Of a DNA stretch of 64,000 nt, positions 7,782 to 15,743 are shown one piece after another (the stretch's first letter is position 1; each line of letters starts with the position of its first letter). The notes below the pieces were generated by a model. That model ran no database searches. It was not told the origin of the DNA and saw only the letters and a list, made by a program, of their open reading frames with translations. The stretch is from contig NZ_CP063657.1 in NCBI RefSeq assembly GCF_015209745.1, positions 2,790,001 to 2,854,000 of the forward strand, read 5' to 3'. A program made the translations under genes and the position numbers. This DNA comes from Lysobacter avium (GTDB lineage Bacteria; Pseudomonadota; Gammaproteobacteria; Xanthomonadales; Xanthomonadaceae).

Positions 7782-9175
7782 CGCGGCCCCCAGTCGTTGC
7801 AGGCTTGCGGGAGCGAGGGTTGCCAGCCGACCGCCTGCTGGAAGGATTCGGCCAGCGAGATCAGCGACCACTCGTCGCCAATGTCCCCGACCAGCTGCAG
7901 GCCCAGCGGCAGTTCGCCTTCCGCTACCGCCACCGGCACTGAAAGCGCGGGATTGCCGGCGAAGTTCGCGTACCCCGTCAGGTCGGCCTGGTTGGGCGGC
8001 GTAGAGGTATCGAAGGCAAAAGCGCGCTGCGGCGTGGTCGGCATCACCAGCACGTCGCACTGCGCCAGCCACTGCTGCAGCTGCACCTGGGCTTGATCGA
8101 GCACGCGCGCCGCGGCCACCAGATCGCTGGCCGACTTGCGCTCGGCGTAGGCCATCAACTTCTGCAGCAGCGGCGAGAACCGCTCGCGTTGGTGCTCCCA
8201 ATCGTCGGCGTGCTCGATCAGCATTTCCGCCTCGCACACCAGCAGGCCGGCACGGCGCGAATGGCCGGGCGCGACGGCGGGCGCGGGCAGGTCCACGCGC
8301 TGGTGGCCCAGACCGAGCAGCGTCCGCATTCCGTCCTCGAAGGCCTCGGCAATGCCGGGATCCCACTCCACGGTGTCGCCGAAATCCACCACCCCCAGCC
8401 GCAGCGGACCGGTGGATGCTGGCGCGAAATGGATCGCCCGCGACTGCGCGCTGGCCGGGTCGAAGCCCGCCAGCACCGGCAGCAGCAAACGCAGGTCGCG
8501 CGCCGAACGCGCCAGCGGCCCTATGTGGTCAAGCCGATGACTGAGCGCGACTGTGCCGCGGGTGCTGATCGCGCCCCAGCTGGGTTTGAGACCGACCACG
8601 CCGCAATAGCTGGCCGGGATGCGCACCGAGCCCATGCTGTCGGTTCCGAGCGAAGCGCTGCACAGCCCGGCGGCCACGGCCGCGCCGCTGCCGCCGCTGG
8701 AACCGCCGGGGGTCAAGCCGGGACGGTGCGGGTTGTGGCAGGCGCCGAAGTGCGGGTTGTTGTTGTCCGCGCCCAGTGCCGCCTCGTGCATGTTGAGCTT
8801 GCCGACGATGACCGCGCCGGCCTCGCGCAGGCGTGCGACCGACGGACTGTCGGCGTCGGCCGGGGCGTTGTCGCGACGGGTCGCCATGCCGGCGGTGGTA
8901 ACGAAGCCGGCCGCATCGATGTTGTCCTTGATCGCCACCGGCACGCCTTCCAGCGCGCGCGCGGTGCCGGCCTTGCGGCGGGCATCGGCATCGTCGGCTG
9001 CACGGCGGGCCGCATCGCCATCCACCGCCAGGTAGCTGTTCAGCACCGGCTGGCTGGCATCGATCGCCGCCAGCTGCTGCTCCAGCAGGTCGCGGCAGCT
9101 GAGCTCGCCGCGCTCCAGCCGGGCCAGCTGCGATGTCATGTCTTCGCCCAGCAGGGCGGCGTCGATGCGGCTCAT
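7778..9175 (-). CDS. Amidase signature-family enzyme
   Basis: 465 residues. It has the Ser-cisSer-Lys arrangement of the amidase signature family: Lys83 in VAIKDN, Ser160 in GGSSGGSG, and the nucleophile Ser183 in GTDSMGSVRIP. The usual TGGS loop is changed to SMGS, with the nucleophile kept. The family hydrolyses C-N bonds of amides, including GatA and aliphatic/aryl amidases. There is no GatB or GatC beside it, so tRNA amidation is unlikely. It sits 12 bp after the ligase gene and is coupled to the CoA-transferase. It probably hydrolyses an amide intermediate of the pathway. Confidence 0.88.
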   Translation of the reverse strand: MSRIDAALLGEDMTSQLARLERGELSCRDLLEQQLAAIDASQPVLNSYLAVDGDAARRAADDADARRKAGTARALEGVPVAIKDNIDAAGFVTTAGMATRRDNAPADADSPSVARLREAGAVIVGKLNMHEAALGADNNNPHFGACHNPHRPGLTPGGSSGGSGAAVAAGLCSASLGTDSMGSVRIPASYCGVVGLKPSWGAISTRGTVALSHRLDHIGPLARSARDLRLLLPVLAGFDPASAQSRAIHFAPASTGPLRLGVVDFGDTVEWDPGIAEAFEDGMRTLLGLGHQRVDLPAPAVAPGHSRRAGLLVCEAEMLIEHADDWEHQRERFSPLLQKLMAYAERKSASDLVAAARVLDQAQVQLQQWLAQCDVLVMPTTPQRAFAFDTSTPPNQADLTGYANFAGNPALSVPVAVAEGELPLGLQLVGDIGDEWSLISLAESFQQAVGWQPSLPQACNDWGPR

Positions 9176-9187
9176 GGCGTCGGACTC

Positions 9188-10588
9188 TTACTCGAAGCGC
9201 TTGTCGATCAGGCGGATGGGTTTCTGCCGCGTTTCCATGCCGGTCAGCGGCGCCAGCGAGCCGGGCTCGGCCAGCACGATGCTGACATCCACGCCCAGGC
9301 GCATGCGCAGCAGCGCGGCAAACTCAGCGGCCAGCGCGGCGTCCGTCGTCTCGCCCTTGACCTCGATGTGCACGGCCAGGTCGTCGCGGCCGGCGGCATC
9401 GCGGGTGGTCACGCAGATGAACTCGCCGGCAAACCCGGCGTGTTCCTCCAGGATCGGCGCCATCGCCTGGGGGAACACGTTGATGCCGCGCACCTTGACC
9501 ATGTTGTCGCTGCGGCCGAGGAAGCCCTCGATGCGGCGCAGGTTGATGCCCAGCGAGGACGGCGTGGTCAGCACGCGGGTCACGTCGTGGGTGTTGAAGC
9601 GGATGATCGGGTAGATGTCGTCCTTGTACAGGCAGGTCACGACCATGTCGCCGGTCTCGCCGTCGGCCACCGGCTCGCCGTCGTCCACGCCGAGGACCTC
9701 GACGTACTGGGCGTCCTCCATCAGGTACAGGCCGTCCTGGTCCGGGCCCTGGCCGGCGATCGCGCCGGTGTCGCCCACGCCGTACCAGTCATACAGCTGC
9801 GCCCCGCCCCAGGCCTTGGACAGCGACTCGCGCGACTCGCGGCCCAGGTGGCCGGAAATCATCCGGATCGGAATGTCCCGGCCCGGCTCGAGGCCCTGCT
9901 CGCGGGCGACGTCGGCCAGCTTCTTGATGTAGTCGGCGAAACCGACGATCACGGTCGCGCCCATGTCGCGCATCAGGTTGACCTGCTGCACCGAGCGCAT
10001 CTCGATGCCGGTACCGGCCGAGCAGAACAGCGCCTGGGTGAAGTGGTTCACGGCCTCGCGGATGTAGTGGCCGCCATTGATCATGCCGTGGCCGTAGACC
10101 GAATGGACGACGTCGCCGGCCTGCATGCCCTGCCAGCGGTACAGGCGCGCCAGCAGCAGGTTCTGCACCTCGCGGCTGTGGGGGCTGAACAGCAGCGGCT
10201 GCGGCCGGCCGGTGGTGCCACTGGTGGTGTGGAACACCAGCGGCGTGTCGCCGGCGGCGGTGCCGTCGCGCCAGCCGTGGAAATCGCCCAGCGGCGGCTT
10301 GGATTCCACCGAGGCCATGATCTCGTGCTTGCCATAGACCGGCAGTTTGGTGATGTCGGCCAGACCGGTGATGTCGCCCGGCTCGAGGCCGGCATCGCCC
10401 CACAGGCGCTGGTAGAACGGGATCTGCCAGGCGCGCGCTACGCAGCGGCGGAAGCGCGCGTCCTGCTCGGCGAACAGCTCGTCGCGGCTGATGCTGCTGA
10501 AGCGATCGGTGAAGGCTTTGTCCAGCGGGTACTCGGCCAGCAGTTTGTTGACGTCGAAGGATTCGAAATAGGTCGCGTTGGTGGTCAT
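9188..10588 (-). CDS. Phenylacetate-CoA ligase-like AMP-forming acyl-CoA ligase
   Basis: 466 residues. It resembles PaaK-type adenylate-forming ligases, which activate an organic acid to its CoA thioester. The ATP-binding loop HTTSGTTGRPQP spans about 120-131. DWYGVGDTGAIAG is the A5-like acid/adenylate-binding segment. GRSDNMVKVRG near residue 365 is the hinge, leading to a small C-terminal domain. The start codon overlaps the stop of the upstream MmgE/PrpD gene by four bases. PaaK itself is not implied, since no phenylacetate genes are near. It supplies the pathway with a CoA thioester. Confidence 0.88.
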   Translation of the reverse strand: MTTNATYFESFDVNKLLAEYPLDKAFTDRFSSISRDELFAEQDARFRRCVARAWQIPFYQRLWGDAGLEPGDITGLADITKLPVYGKHEIMASVESKPPLGDFHGWRDGTAAGDTPLVFHTTSGTTGRPQPLLFSPHSREVQNLLLARLYRWQGMQAGDVVHSVYGHGMINGGHYIREAVNHFTQALFCSAGTGIEMRSVQQVNLMRDMGATVIVGFADYIKKLADVAREQGLEPGRDIPIRMISGHLGRESRESLSKAWGGAQLYDWYGVGDTGAIAGQGPDQDGLYLMEDAQYVEVLGVDDGEPVADGETGDMVVTCLYKDDIYPIIRFNTHDVTRVLTTPSSLGINLRRIEGFLGRSDNMVKVRGINVFPQAMAPILEEHAGFAGEFICVTTRDAAGRDDLAVHIEVKGETTDAALAAEFAALLRMRLGVDVSIVLAEPGSLAPLTGMETRQKPIRLIDKRFE

Positions 10589-11982
10589 GGGGCCTCAACA
10601 ATCAGTAGGTCGACCAGGCGACGCACGTCATCGAGCGCCTCCAGCCGGTCGAGAACGGTGAGCAGGTCCGTGCGGCGGGCGGGGTCGAAGGGCCGGGCCG
10701 CGTGGTCCAGGCAATGGTGGAATTTCTCGAGCTGCTGGGCACTGTCCAGCGGGCGCTCCGGAGAGCCAAGTGCGGCATCGCGGTGGTTGTGCAATTCGCG
10801 CCCGTCCGTGGTGGTGACCACCAGGCTTTGCGGCACCAGCGCGTTGGGATCGTCGCAGTCGTTGGGCTCGACCTGCAGGCGCTCGGCAAACTGCGCGCGC
10901 ACCGGGTCGGCGAGGGCTTCGGCCGAATACGCGTCCAGCCCGACCCGGCCCTCGATCAGCATCGTGCCGGTCAGGTAAGGCAGGCACAGGCGGGCGTAGC
11001 TGGTTTCCATGCCGGCCTTGTACGGCCGCGACACCAGCCGGCGTACCAGCGGCGGCGCGCGCAGGACGATGCGCTCGACGTCGCCGATCCGCAGGTCCTC
11101 ACGCCCACGCAGCTCGCGCAGCATGTCCAGGCAGGCGTGCGCGGCGCCGCCGGTGGGGAACACCTTGTGGCTGACCTGCTCGATCTGCGCGTCGCCGGCG
11201 GCGAGCGCGGCCAGTGCGGGGCGGGTGTCGAACGCGCCCTCGATCAGTGGCAGGTAGCCGAACGGGCCTTCCAGCCAGTCGTGCGGGGCCGGGAAGCCGT
11301 GGTTGGCCAGCGTCCAGGCGGTAATCGCCGCGCGCGCATTGAAGGCGATCTGCAGGGCCAGGGTCGGCGAGCCTTCCACGTGCGCCTGCATGGTCCCCGA
11401 CAGGTGGCTGTAGGTCAGCCCGAGCGCACGGTGCAGGGTCGCCTCGTCGGCCTGATGCAGGTGGGCGATGCCGGCGACCGCGCCCAGTGCGCCGCACATC
11501 GCCGGGCGGAAGAAGCGCATGGGCGCGCGGCCGCTGATGCCGATCAGGGTCGCCACGTCGACCGCGATGGCGACCGCGGCGATCAACCGCTTGCCGTCCA
11601 CGCGGCCGCGCTGCTCGGCCGCGGTGACCAGGCTGGATAGCACGACCGCCATCGGATGCACGACCGCGGGCATGTGCACGCAGTCGAACTCCTGGTTGTG
11701 GATCTGGAAGCCGTTCACCATCGCCGCGCTGGAGGCGTGCAGGCGCTCGCCGGTGACCCAGACGCGGGCGTCGTTGCCGCTGCCACTGCCCAGGGTCTGG
11801 GCGGCGTCGCGCACGGTCTGGTTGAGCGGCACCTGCGGGCCGGAGCCGGCGATGCCGACCGATACGCCGTCCATGATGAAGGTCTTGACCGCGGCGACGG
11901 CTTTGGGCGAGAGGTCCTCATAGCGCAGGTCGGCCGCATGGGCGACCAGCGCCTCGGTCAGACGGGGCATGGGTTCGCTCAT
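10585..11982 (-). CDS. MmgE/PrpD-family protein, paralogue 1
   Basis: 465 residues. The MmgE/PrpD family includes 2-methylcitrate dehydratase, cis-aconitate decarboxylase and iminodisuccinate epimerase. All act on branched or polycarboxylic acids without an Fe-S cluster. Typical helical-domain motifs are visible: QIHNQEFDCVH near residue 95, where E-D replaces the usual DYDD, and TYSHLSGTMQA. A small C-terminal lid domain follows. It overlaps the second paralogue by four bases upstream. The altered aspartate cluster makes PrpD activity itself doubtful. Reaction unassigned. Confidence 0.86.
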   Translation of the reverse strand: MSEPMPRLTEALVAHAADLRYEDLSPKAVAAVKTFIMDGVSVGIAGSGPQVPLNQTVRDAAQTLGSGSGNDARVWVTGERLHASSAAMVNGFQIHNQEFDCVHMPAVVHPMAVVLSSLVTAAEQRGRVDGKRLIAAVAIAVDVATLIGISGRAPMRFFRPAMCGALGAVAGIAHLHQADEATLHRALGLTYSHLSGTMQAHVEGSPTLALQIAFNARAAITAWTLANHGFPAPHDWLEGPFGYLPLIEGAFDTRPALAALAAGDAQIEQVSHKVFPTGGAAHACLDMLRELRGREDLRIGDVERIVLRAPPLVRRLVSRPYKAGMETSYARLCLPYLTGTMLIEGRVGLDAYSAEALADPVRAQFAERLQVEPNDCDDPNALVPQSLVVTTTDGRELHNHRDAALGSPERPLDSAQQLEKFHHCLDHAARPFDPARRTDLLTVLDRLEALDDVRRLVDLLIVEAP

Positions 11983-13340
11983 GCGTCCAGCCCGGCCAAC
12001 GCGGCCTGCAGCGGTTGCAGCGATAGCGCCGTCGGCAACTCACGGACGGCATCGAATACGCGGGTCGCCGCCTGCTTGCTCACGCCGCCCCACTCGGCCA
12101 GAGCCAGCGCCTTGGACGCGATCGCGGCCTCCGGCATCGGGCATTCCGGGTCGCCCCAGGCATCCACGCGGGCCGCGTGCAGGCGCCGGCCGTCAGCCAG
12201 CGCCACGGTCACGGAGGCGCCGTAGTGGTCGGGGAAGCGGGCGCTCGCCGCCTCGTCCTCGCTCACGATGACGCGCTCGCGCATGGCGGCCACGACCGGG
12301 TCCTCGATGGTCGCAGGCAGGTAGTGCGCCAGCTCGGGCCGACCCAGGCAGGCGATCGCGGCAACCGCGTGCTGCAGGCTGAATTTGGCTTCCAGCTCGG
12401 TGGTCGGCTCCGGCCGGTCGCAGAAGCGCAGGGCCTCGGCATAGGTGGTCACGTGGATGCTGACAAAAGCCTCCACTGGCAGGCCACCGGCCTGGCGCAG
12501 GGCGTCGCGCATCGCGTCGATCGCCGGATGGGCGTGGCGGCAGGCCGGCCACGGCTTCAGGCTGGTGCTGTGGATGAGCCAGTCCGGCGCGTCGGCGAGC
12601 ACCAGATCCGGTTGGGCGTCGGGCGCGGTCGCGGCAAACAGTCCCTGCTCGCCCTCCAGGATCCGGCGCGGGCCACGCAGACCGGCAGCGGCCAGTTGCG
12701 CCGCAAGCAAGCCGCTGCGCGCGGCTTCGGCGTTATGGATCGACTTGGTCGGGACCGGCTCGTGGCGCATCTGCCACAGGCCACCGGTGCGGCTGCCGGC
12801 GGTACCGAGCGCATCGGCCAGTGCATCGGCGTCCAGGCCAAGGATGGAAGCGGCGGCGGTCGCGGCGCCAAACGCACCGGCGGTCGAAGTCGGGTGCCAG
12901 TAGCGGTAATGCCCGCGTCCCAGCGCGCGGCCGATGCGGATGGTCGCCTCGTAGCCGCGCACCACCGCATCAAGGAATTGCTGCGGCGTGGCGTCGGCGC
13001 TTTCCGCCGCTGCCAGTGCGACCGGAATCACCACCGGACCGGCGTGCAGGATCGCTCCGCGGTGGACGTCGTCCATCTCCAGCACGTTGCCCAGCGCCGC
13101 GTTGATCAGCAGGGCCGATGCCGGGTCTCGGCGGCCGGCGCCCAGCGCCGTCGCCTCACCGCCGGGCAGCGTGGCCACCAGCGCTGCCAGTTGGGCGGCC
13201 AGTGGCGAGCGCAAGCCGCCCAGCGCGCAGCCCAACCAGTCCGCCACCAGTGCGGCGGCGCGTTGGTGCGCGGAAGCGTCGACCGGACGCAGCAGGTGCG
13301 TGGCCAGGGCTTCGGTCAGGCTCGGGGCCTGTGCTGTCAT
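11979..13340 (-). CDS. MmgE/PrpD-family protein, paralogue 2
   Basis: 453 residues from ATG 13340. The open frame reaches 13436, but the TGTCCGGACA operator lies inside that extension, so the shorter start is preferred. It has the family core NAALGNVLEMDDVHRGAILH near residues 75-95, with the acid-binding Asp pair. WHPTSTAGAFGAA follows near residue 130. It is the first gene of a five-gene leftward operon with overlapping starts and stops. It is clearly divergent from the neighbouring paralogue, so the two may form a heteromer or catalyse successive steps. Confidence 0.86.
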   Translation of the reverse strand: MTAQAPSLTEALATHLLRPVDASAHQRAAALVADWLGCALGGLRSPLAAQLAALVATLPGGEATALGAGRRDPASALLINAALGNVLEMDDVHRGAILHAGPVVIPVALAAAESADATPQQFLDAVVRGYEATIRIGRALGRGHYRYWHPTSTAGAFGAATAAASILGLDADALADALGTAGSRTGGLWQMRHEPVPTKSIHNAEAARSGLLAAQLAAAGLRGPRRILEGEQGLFAATAPDAQPDLVLADAPDWLIHSTSLKPWPACRHAHPAIDAMRDALRQAGGLPVEAFVSIHVTTYAEALRFCDRPEPTTELEAKFSLQHAVAAIACLGRPELAHYLPATIEDPVVAAMRERVIVSEDEAASARFPDHYGASVTVALADGRRLHAARVDAWGDPECPMPEAAIASKALALAEWGGVSKQAATRVFDAVRELPTALSLQPLQAALAGLDA

Positions 13341-13402
13341 GCCGCGTCTACCAAGTGGCACCTCGCTGGATCGTGGACTTTCCGACTCAGGGTATCGGAC
13401 TT

Positions 13403-13412
13403 TGTCCGGACA
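13403..13412. promoter_or_regulatory. Palindromic operator TGTCCGGACA, copy 2 (divergent promoter region)
   Basis: The perfect palindrome lies between the leftward PrpD operon (start 13340) and the rightward CoA-transferase/GntR pair (start 13495). It could control both, and autoregulate the GntR gene. The flanks here are TT before and TATC after, so the wider conserved word with the other two copies is TTGTCCGGACAT. Confidence 0.66.
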
Positions 13413-13494
13413 TATCATATGATCAGCATTCCGCACATCGCAAACCCGCTCCCAGCCGGGTCTGCCACCGCTGTTTCCCCGGACCGGAGTCCCC

Positions 13495-14739
13495 GTGCCT
13501 GCCCAGCTCGACGCCAGTTCCTTCCTCGATCATCTCCGCCCCGGCGCGGAGATCTACACGCCCGGCTGCGCTGGTCATTCGCTGCTGTTCGAGTCGTGGC
13601 TGCGGCAGGCGCCGGAGCGCTGCGACGGGGTCCGCTTCACCGGCGTACACATCCCCACGGTCAACCGATTCGACTTTGCCAGCCTGCACCCGGGCGCGCG
13701 GCAACGCACCATCTTTCTCAGCGCCGAGCTGCGCGAGTCGTGGCTGGCCGGTCGGGTCGACTACCTGCCGATGAGCTACTCGGCCACCTGGCAGTGGCTG
13801 AGCCAGGAGGCGCAGTTCGACGTTGCCCTGGTGCAGGTCGCACCGCCCGATGACAACGGCCAGTGCTCGCTGGGCGTGGCTGCCGACTTCACCCCTGCGG
13901 CCTGGCCGCGGGCGGCGAAGGTGCTGGCCCACGTCAATCCGCGCATGCCGCGTACCCACGGGCCGTCGATCCCCTGGTCGCGCATCCACGCCGCCATCGA
14001 GCACGACGGGCCGCTGCTGGAAGCACCGGACCCCGCACCTGACCCGGCCATGGAAGCGGTGGCGGCGCAGGTCGCCACGCTGGTGCCGGACCGTGCCACC
14101 CTGCAACTGGGCCTGGGGCGCCTGCAGTCGGCGGTGCTGCGCGCGCTGCGCGGACGGCGCGACCTGCGCATCCACTCGGGCATGGTGTCGGACGGACTGC
14201 TGGGCCTGATCGAGGATGGCGCACTGGCACCGGCGCCGGATGCCGTCGTCGCCGGCGTCGCCCTGGGCAGCCAGGCGCTGTATGAAGCTGTCGCCGCGCG
14301 GGTGCAGTTCCGCGAGGTCGGCTACACGCATGACCACGGCGTTTTGCGCGCCATTGCGCGCCTGACCGCGATCAACAGCGCGCTGTCGGTGGACCTGCTG
14401 GGCCAGGTCAACGGCGATTGCCTGGGCGGTCGCCAGCTCAGTGGCATCGGGGGCTTGCCGGACTTCCTGCGCGGCGCGCGACAGGCACCCGAGGGCCGCG
14501 CCATCATCGCCCTGCCCGCCGCCACGCCGAAAGGGCAGACCCGAATTGTGCCAATGTTGCCGGCTGGTCCGGTCAGCGTGGCGCGGATCGACGCCGATTG
14601 CGTGGTCACCGAGCATGGCGTTGCCCAGCTGCGACACCTGGACGTGCACGAGCGCGCCCGCGCGCTCATCGCGATCGCCGACCCGGCCCATCGAGAATCG
14701 CTGGAGCGGGACTGGCATGAAATCACCCAAAGGCTTTGA
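13495..14739 (+). CDS. Acetyl-CoA hydrolase/transferase-family CoA-transferase
   Basis: 414 residues with a GTG start preceded by GGAG. It belongs to the family that includes 4-hydroxybutyrate CoA-transferase and acetyl-CoA hydrolase. Two Rossmann-like halves are visible. The first has HIPTVNRFDFASLHPG and YLPMSYSATW. The second has LQLGLGRLQSAVLRAL, INSALSVDLLGQVNG and the C-terminal VTEHGVAQLRHLDVHERA. Members swap CoA between short acyl-CoA and a free acid through a glutamyl-CoA. It is followed 27 bp later by the GntR gene. It probably supplies or recovers CoA for the pathway acid. The exact acyl pair is unknown. Confidence 0.85.
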   Translation: MPAQLDASSFLDHLRPGAEIYTPGCAGHSLLFESWLRQAPERCDGVRFTGVHIPTVNRFDFASLHPGARQRTIFLSAELRESWLAGRVDYLPMSYSATWQWLSQEAQFDVALVQVAPPDDNGQCSLGVAADFTPAAWPRAAKVLAHVNPRMPRTHGPSIPWSRIHAAIEHDGPLLEAPDPAPDPAMEAVAAQVATLVPDRATLQLGLGRLQSAVLRALRGRRDLRIHSGMVSDGLLGLIEDGALAPAPDAVVAGVALGSQALYEAVAARVQFREVGYTHDHGVLRAIARLTAINSALSVDLLGQVNGDCLGGRQLSGIGGLPDFLRGARQAPEGRAIIALPAATPKGQTRIVPMLPAGPVSVARIDADCVVTEHGVAQLRHLDVHERARALIAIADPAHRESLERDWHEITQRL

Positions 14740-14766
14740 CATGGCACATTTGAAAGGACTCCCGGC

Positions 14767-15507
14767 ATGACCGCCAAGCAGCGCAGCAAACCCCGTTACG
14801 CCGAGCTGGGCGACCTGCTCCAGGCCGGCATCGAACGTGGCGACTACCCGGTGGGCAGCCTGCTGCCCACCGAGCTGGAACTGTGCGAGCGCCACCAGGT
14901 CAGCCGGCACACCGCGCGCGCCGCCCTTGCCCAGTTGATCACCGCCGGACTGGTCCAGCGCCGTCCCGGATCGGGCACGCGGGTCATCGCCCAGCGCGAG
15001 GCGATGCGCTACGAGCACGGCATCGACAGCCTCGACCTGCTGATGCAATACGGCAACACCACCCGCCTGCAGGTGCTCGAAACCCGCTCGGAGAAAGCCA
15101 GCGGCGAGATGGCCCGGGAGCTTGAGGTGGCCGCCGGCAAGGAGTACCTGGTCCTCAACGGCGTGCGGATGGAGGAACCCAACCGCGAACCCATTGCGGT
15201 GACCGAGATGTTCGTACCGGTGCGCGCGGGCACACCGAGCGCCGAGCTGCTCGAGCTGTCCAGCTCGGCGCGCACGGTCGCCGGCTTCCTGGATGCCGCA
15301 CGGCTGTCGCGGGTGGAGCAGGTGTTCGATGCCGCCTCGCTGACGCCGGCCGAGGCCAGCTTGCTGGGGGTGGAGAGCACCGAACCGGCCATGCGCGTGC
15401 GCCGGCACTACCGTGACGCCGCCGGTCGGCTGCTGATGCTGGCCATCAGCAAGCATCCGCCCGGTCGCTTCGCCTACTCCATGGTACTTTCGCGCAAGCG
15501 GCGCTGA
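14767..15507 (+). CDS. GntR-family (HutC/UTRA type) transcriptional regulator
   Basis: 246 residues, ATG preceded by AAAGGACT. The N-terminal winged helix covers about 5-75 (YAELGDLLQAGIERGDY, then LCERHQVSRHTARAAL). A UTRA ligand-binding domain follows from about 95 to 240. HutC-type regulators are usually repressors released by a pathway metabolite. It is co-directional with the CoA-transferase just upstream. The TGTCCGGACA palindromes in this window (three copies, one 80 bp upstream of this gene pair) are the best candidates for its operators. That link is inferred from site shape and position. Confidence 0.9.
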   Translation: MTAKQRSKPRYAELGDLLQAGIERGDYPVGSLLPTELELCERHQVSRHTARAALAQLITAGLVQRRPGSGTRVIAQREAMRYEHGIDSLDLLMQYGNTTRLQVLETRSEKASGEMARELEVAAGKEYLVLNGVRMEEPNREPIAVTEMFVPVRAGTPSAELLELSSSARTVAGFLDAARLSRVEQVFDAASLTPAEASLLGVESTEPAMRVRRHYRDAAGRLLMLAISKHPPGRFAYSMVLSRKRR

Positions 15508-15551
15508 GGGCGCCGGCGCGCGCAGCCGGCCCGGATGCGCGCGAGGTTCGC

Positions 15552-15743
15552 TCAGCGCTTGAACAGCAGCTTCAGCACCGATGGCCGCAGCGCCATGCGC
15601 ATCATCTGGCGGAACTCGGCCGGGGTCAGGCTGGTGGTGCACGGCAGCACGCCGGCCACCCCCTTCATCACCAGCAGACCGTCCTCGCTGACCACGTCGT
15701 TGATGCGCACGTCCAGCTTCATTGCGGGGGTGACGACCTTCAT
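15552..15743 (-). CDS. 63-residue protein coupled to the FAD enzyme
   Basis: The start overlaps the stop of the upstream flavoprotein by four bases (ATGA), so it is translated with it. The sequence MKVVTPAMKLDVRINDV is followed by a glycine/valine segment and a basic C-terminus ending LKLLFKR. There are no cysteine clusters, so it is not a ferredoxin-type partner, and no membrane helix is evident. Function unknown. The tight coupling suggests a subunit, chaperone or membrane tether of the flavoenzyme. Confidence 0.62.
   Translation of the reverse strand: MKVVTPAMKLDVRINDVVSEDGLLVMKGVAGVLPCTTSLTPAEFRQMMRMALRPSVLKLLFKR

Noticed and set aside
8093..10978. Very long open frame on the plus strand (961 codons)
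   Set aside because: It runs antisense to the amidase, ligase and PrpD genes, is Arg/Ala/Gly/His-rich and has no motif; a GC-rich shadow.
12177..13853. Plus-strand frame of 558 codons over the PrpD gene
   Set aside because: Antisense to a motif-bearing gene, with low-complexity composition.
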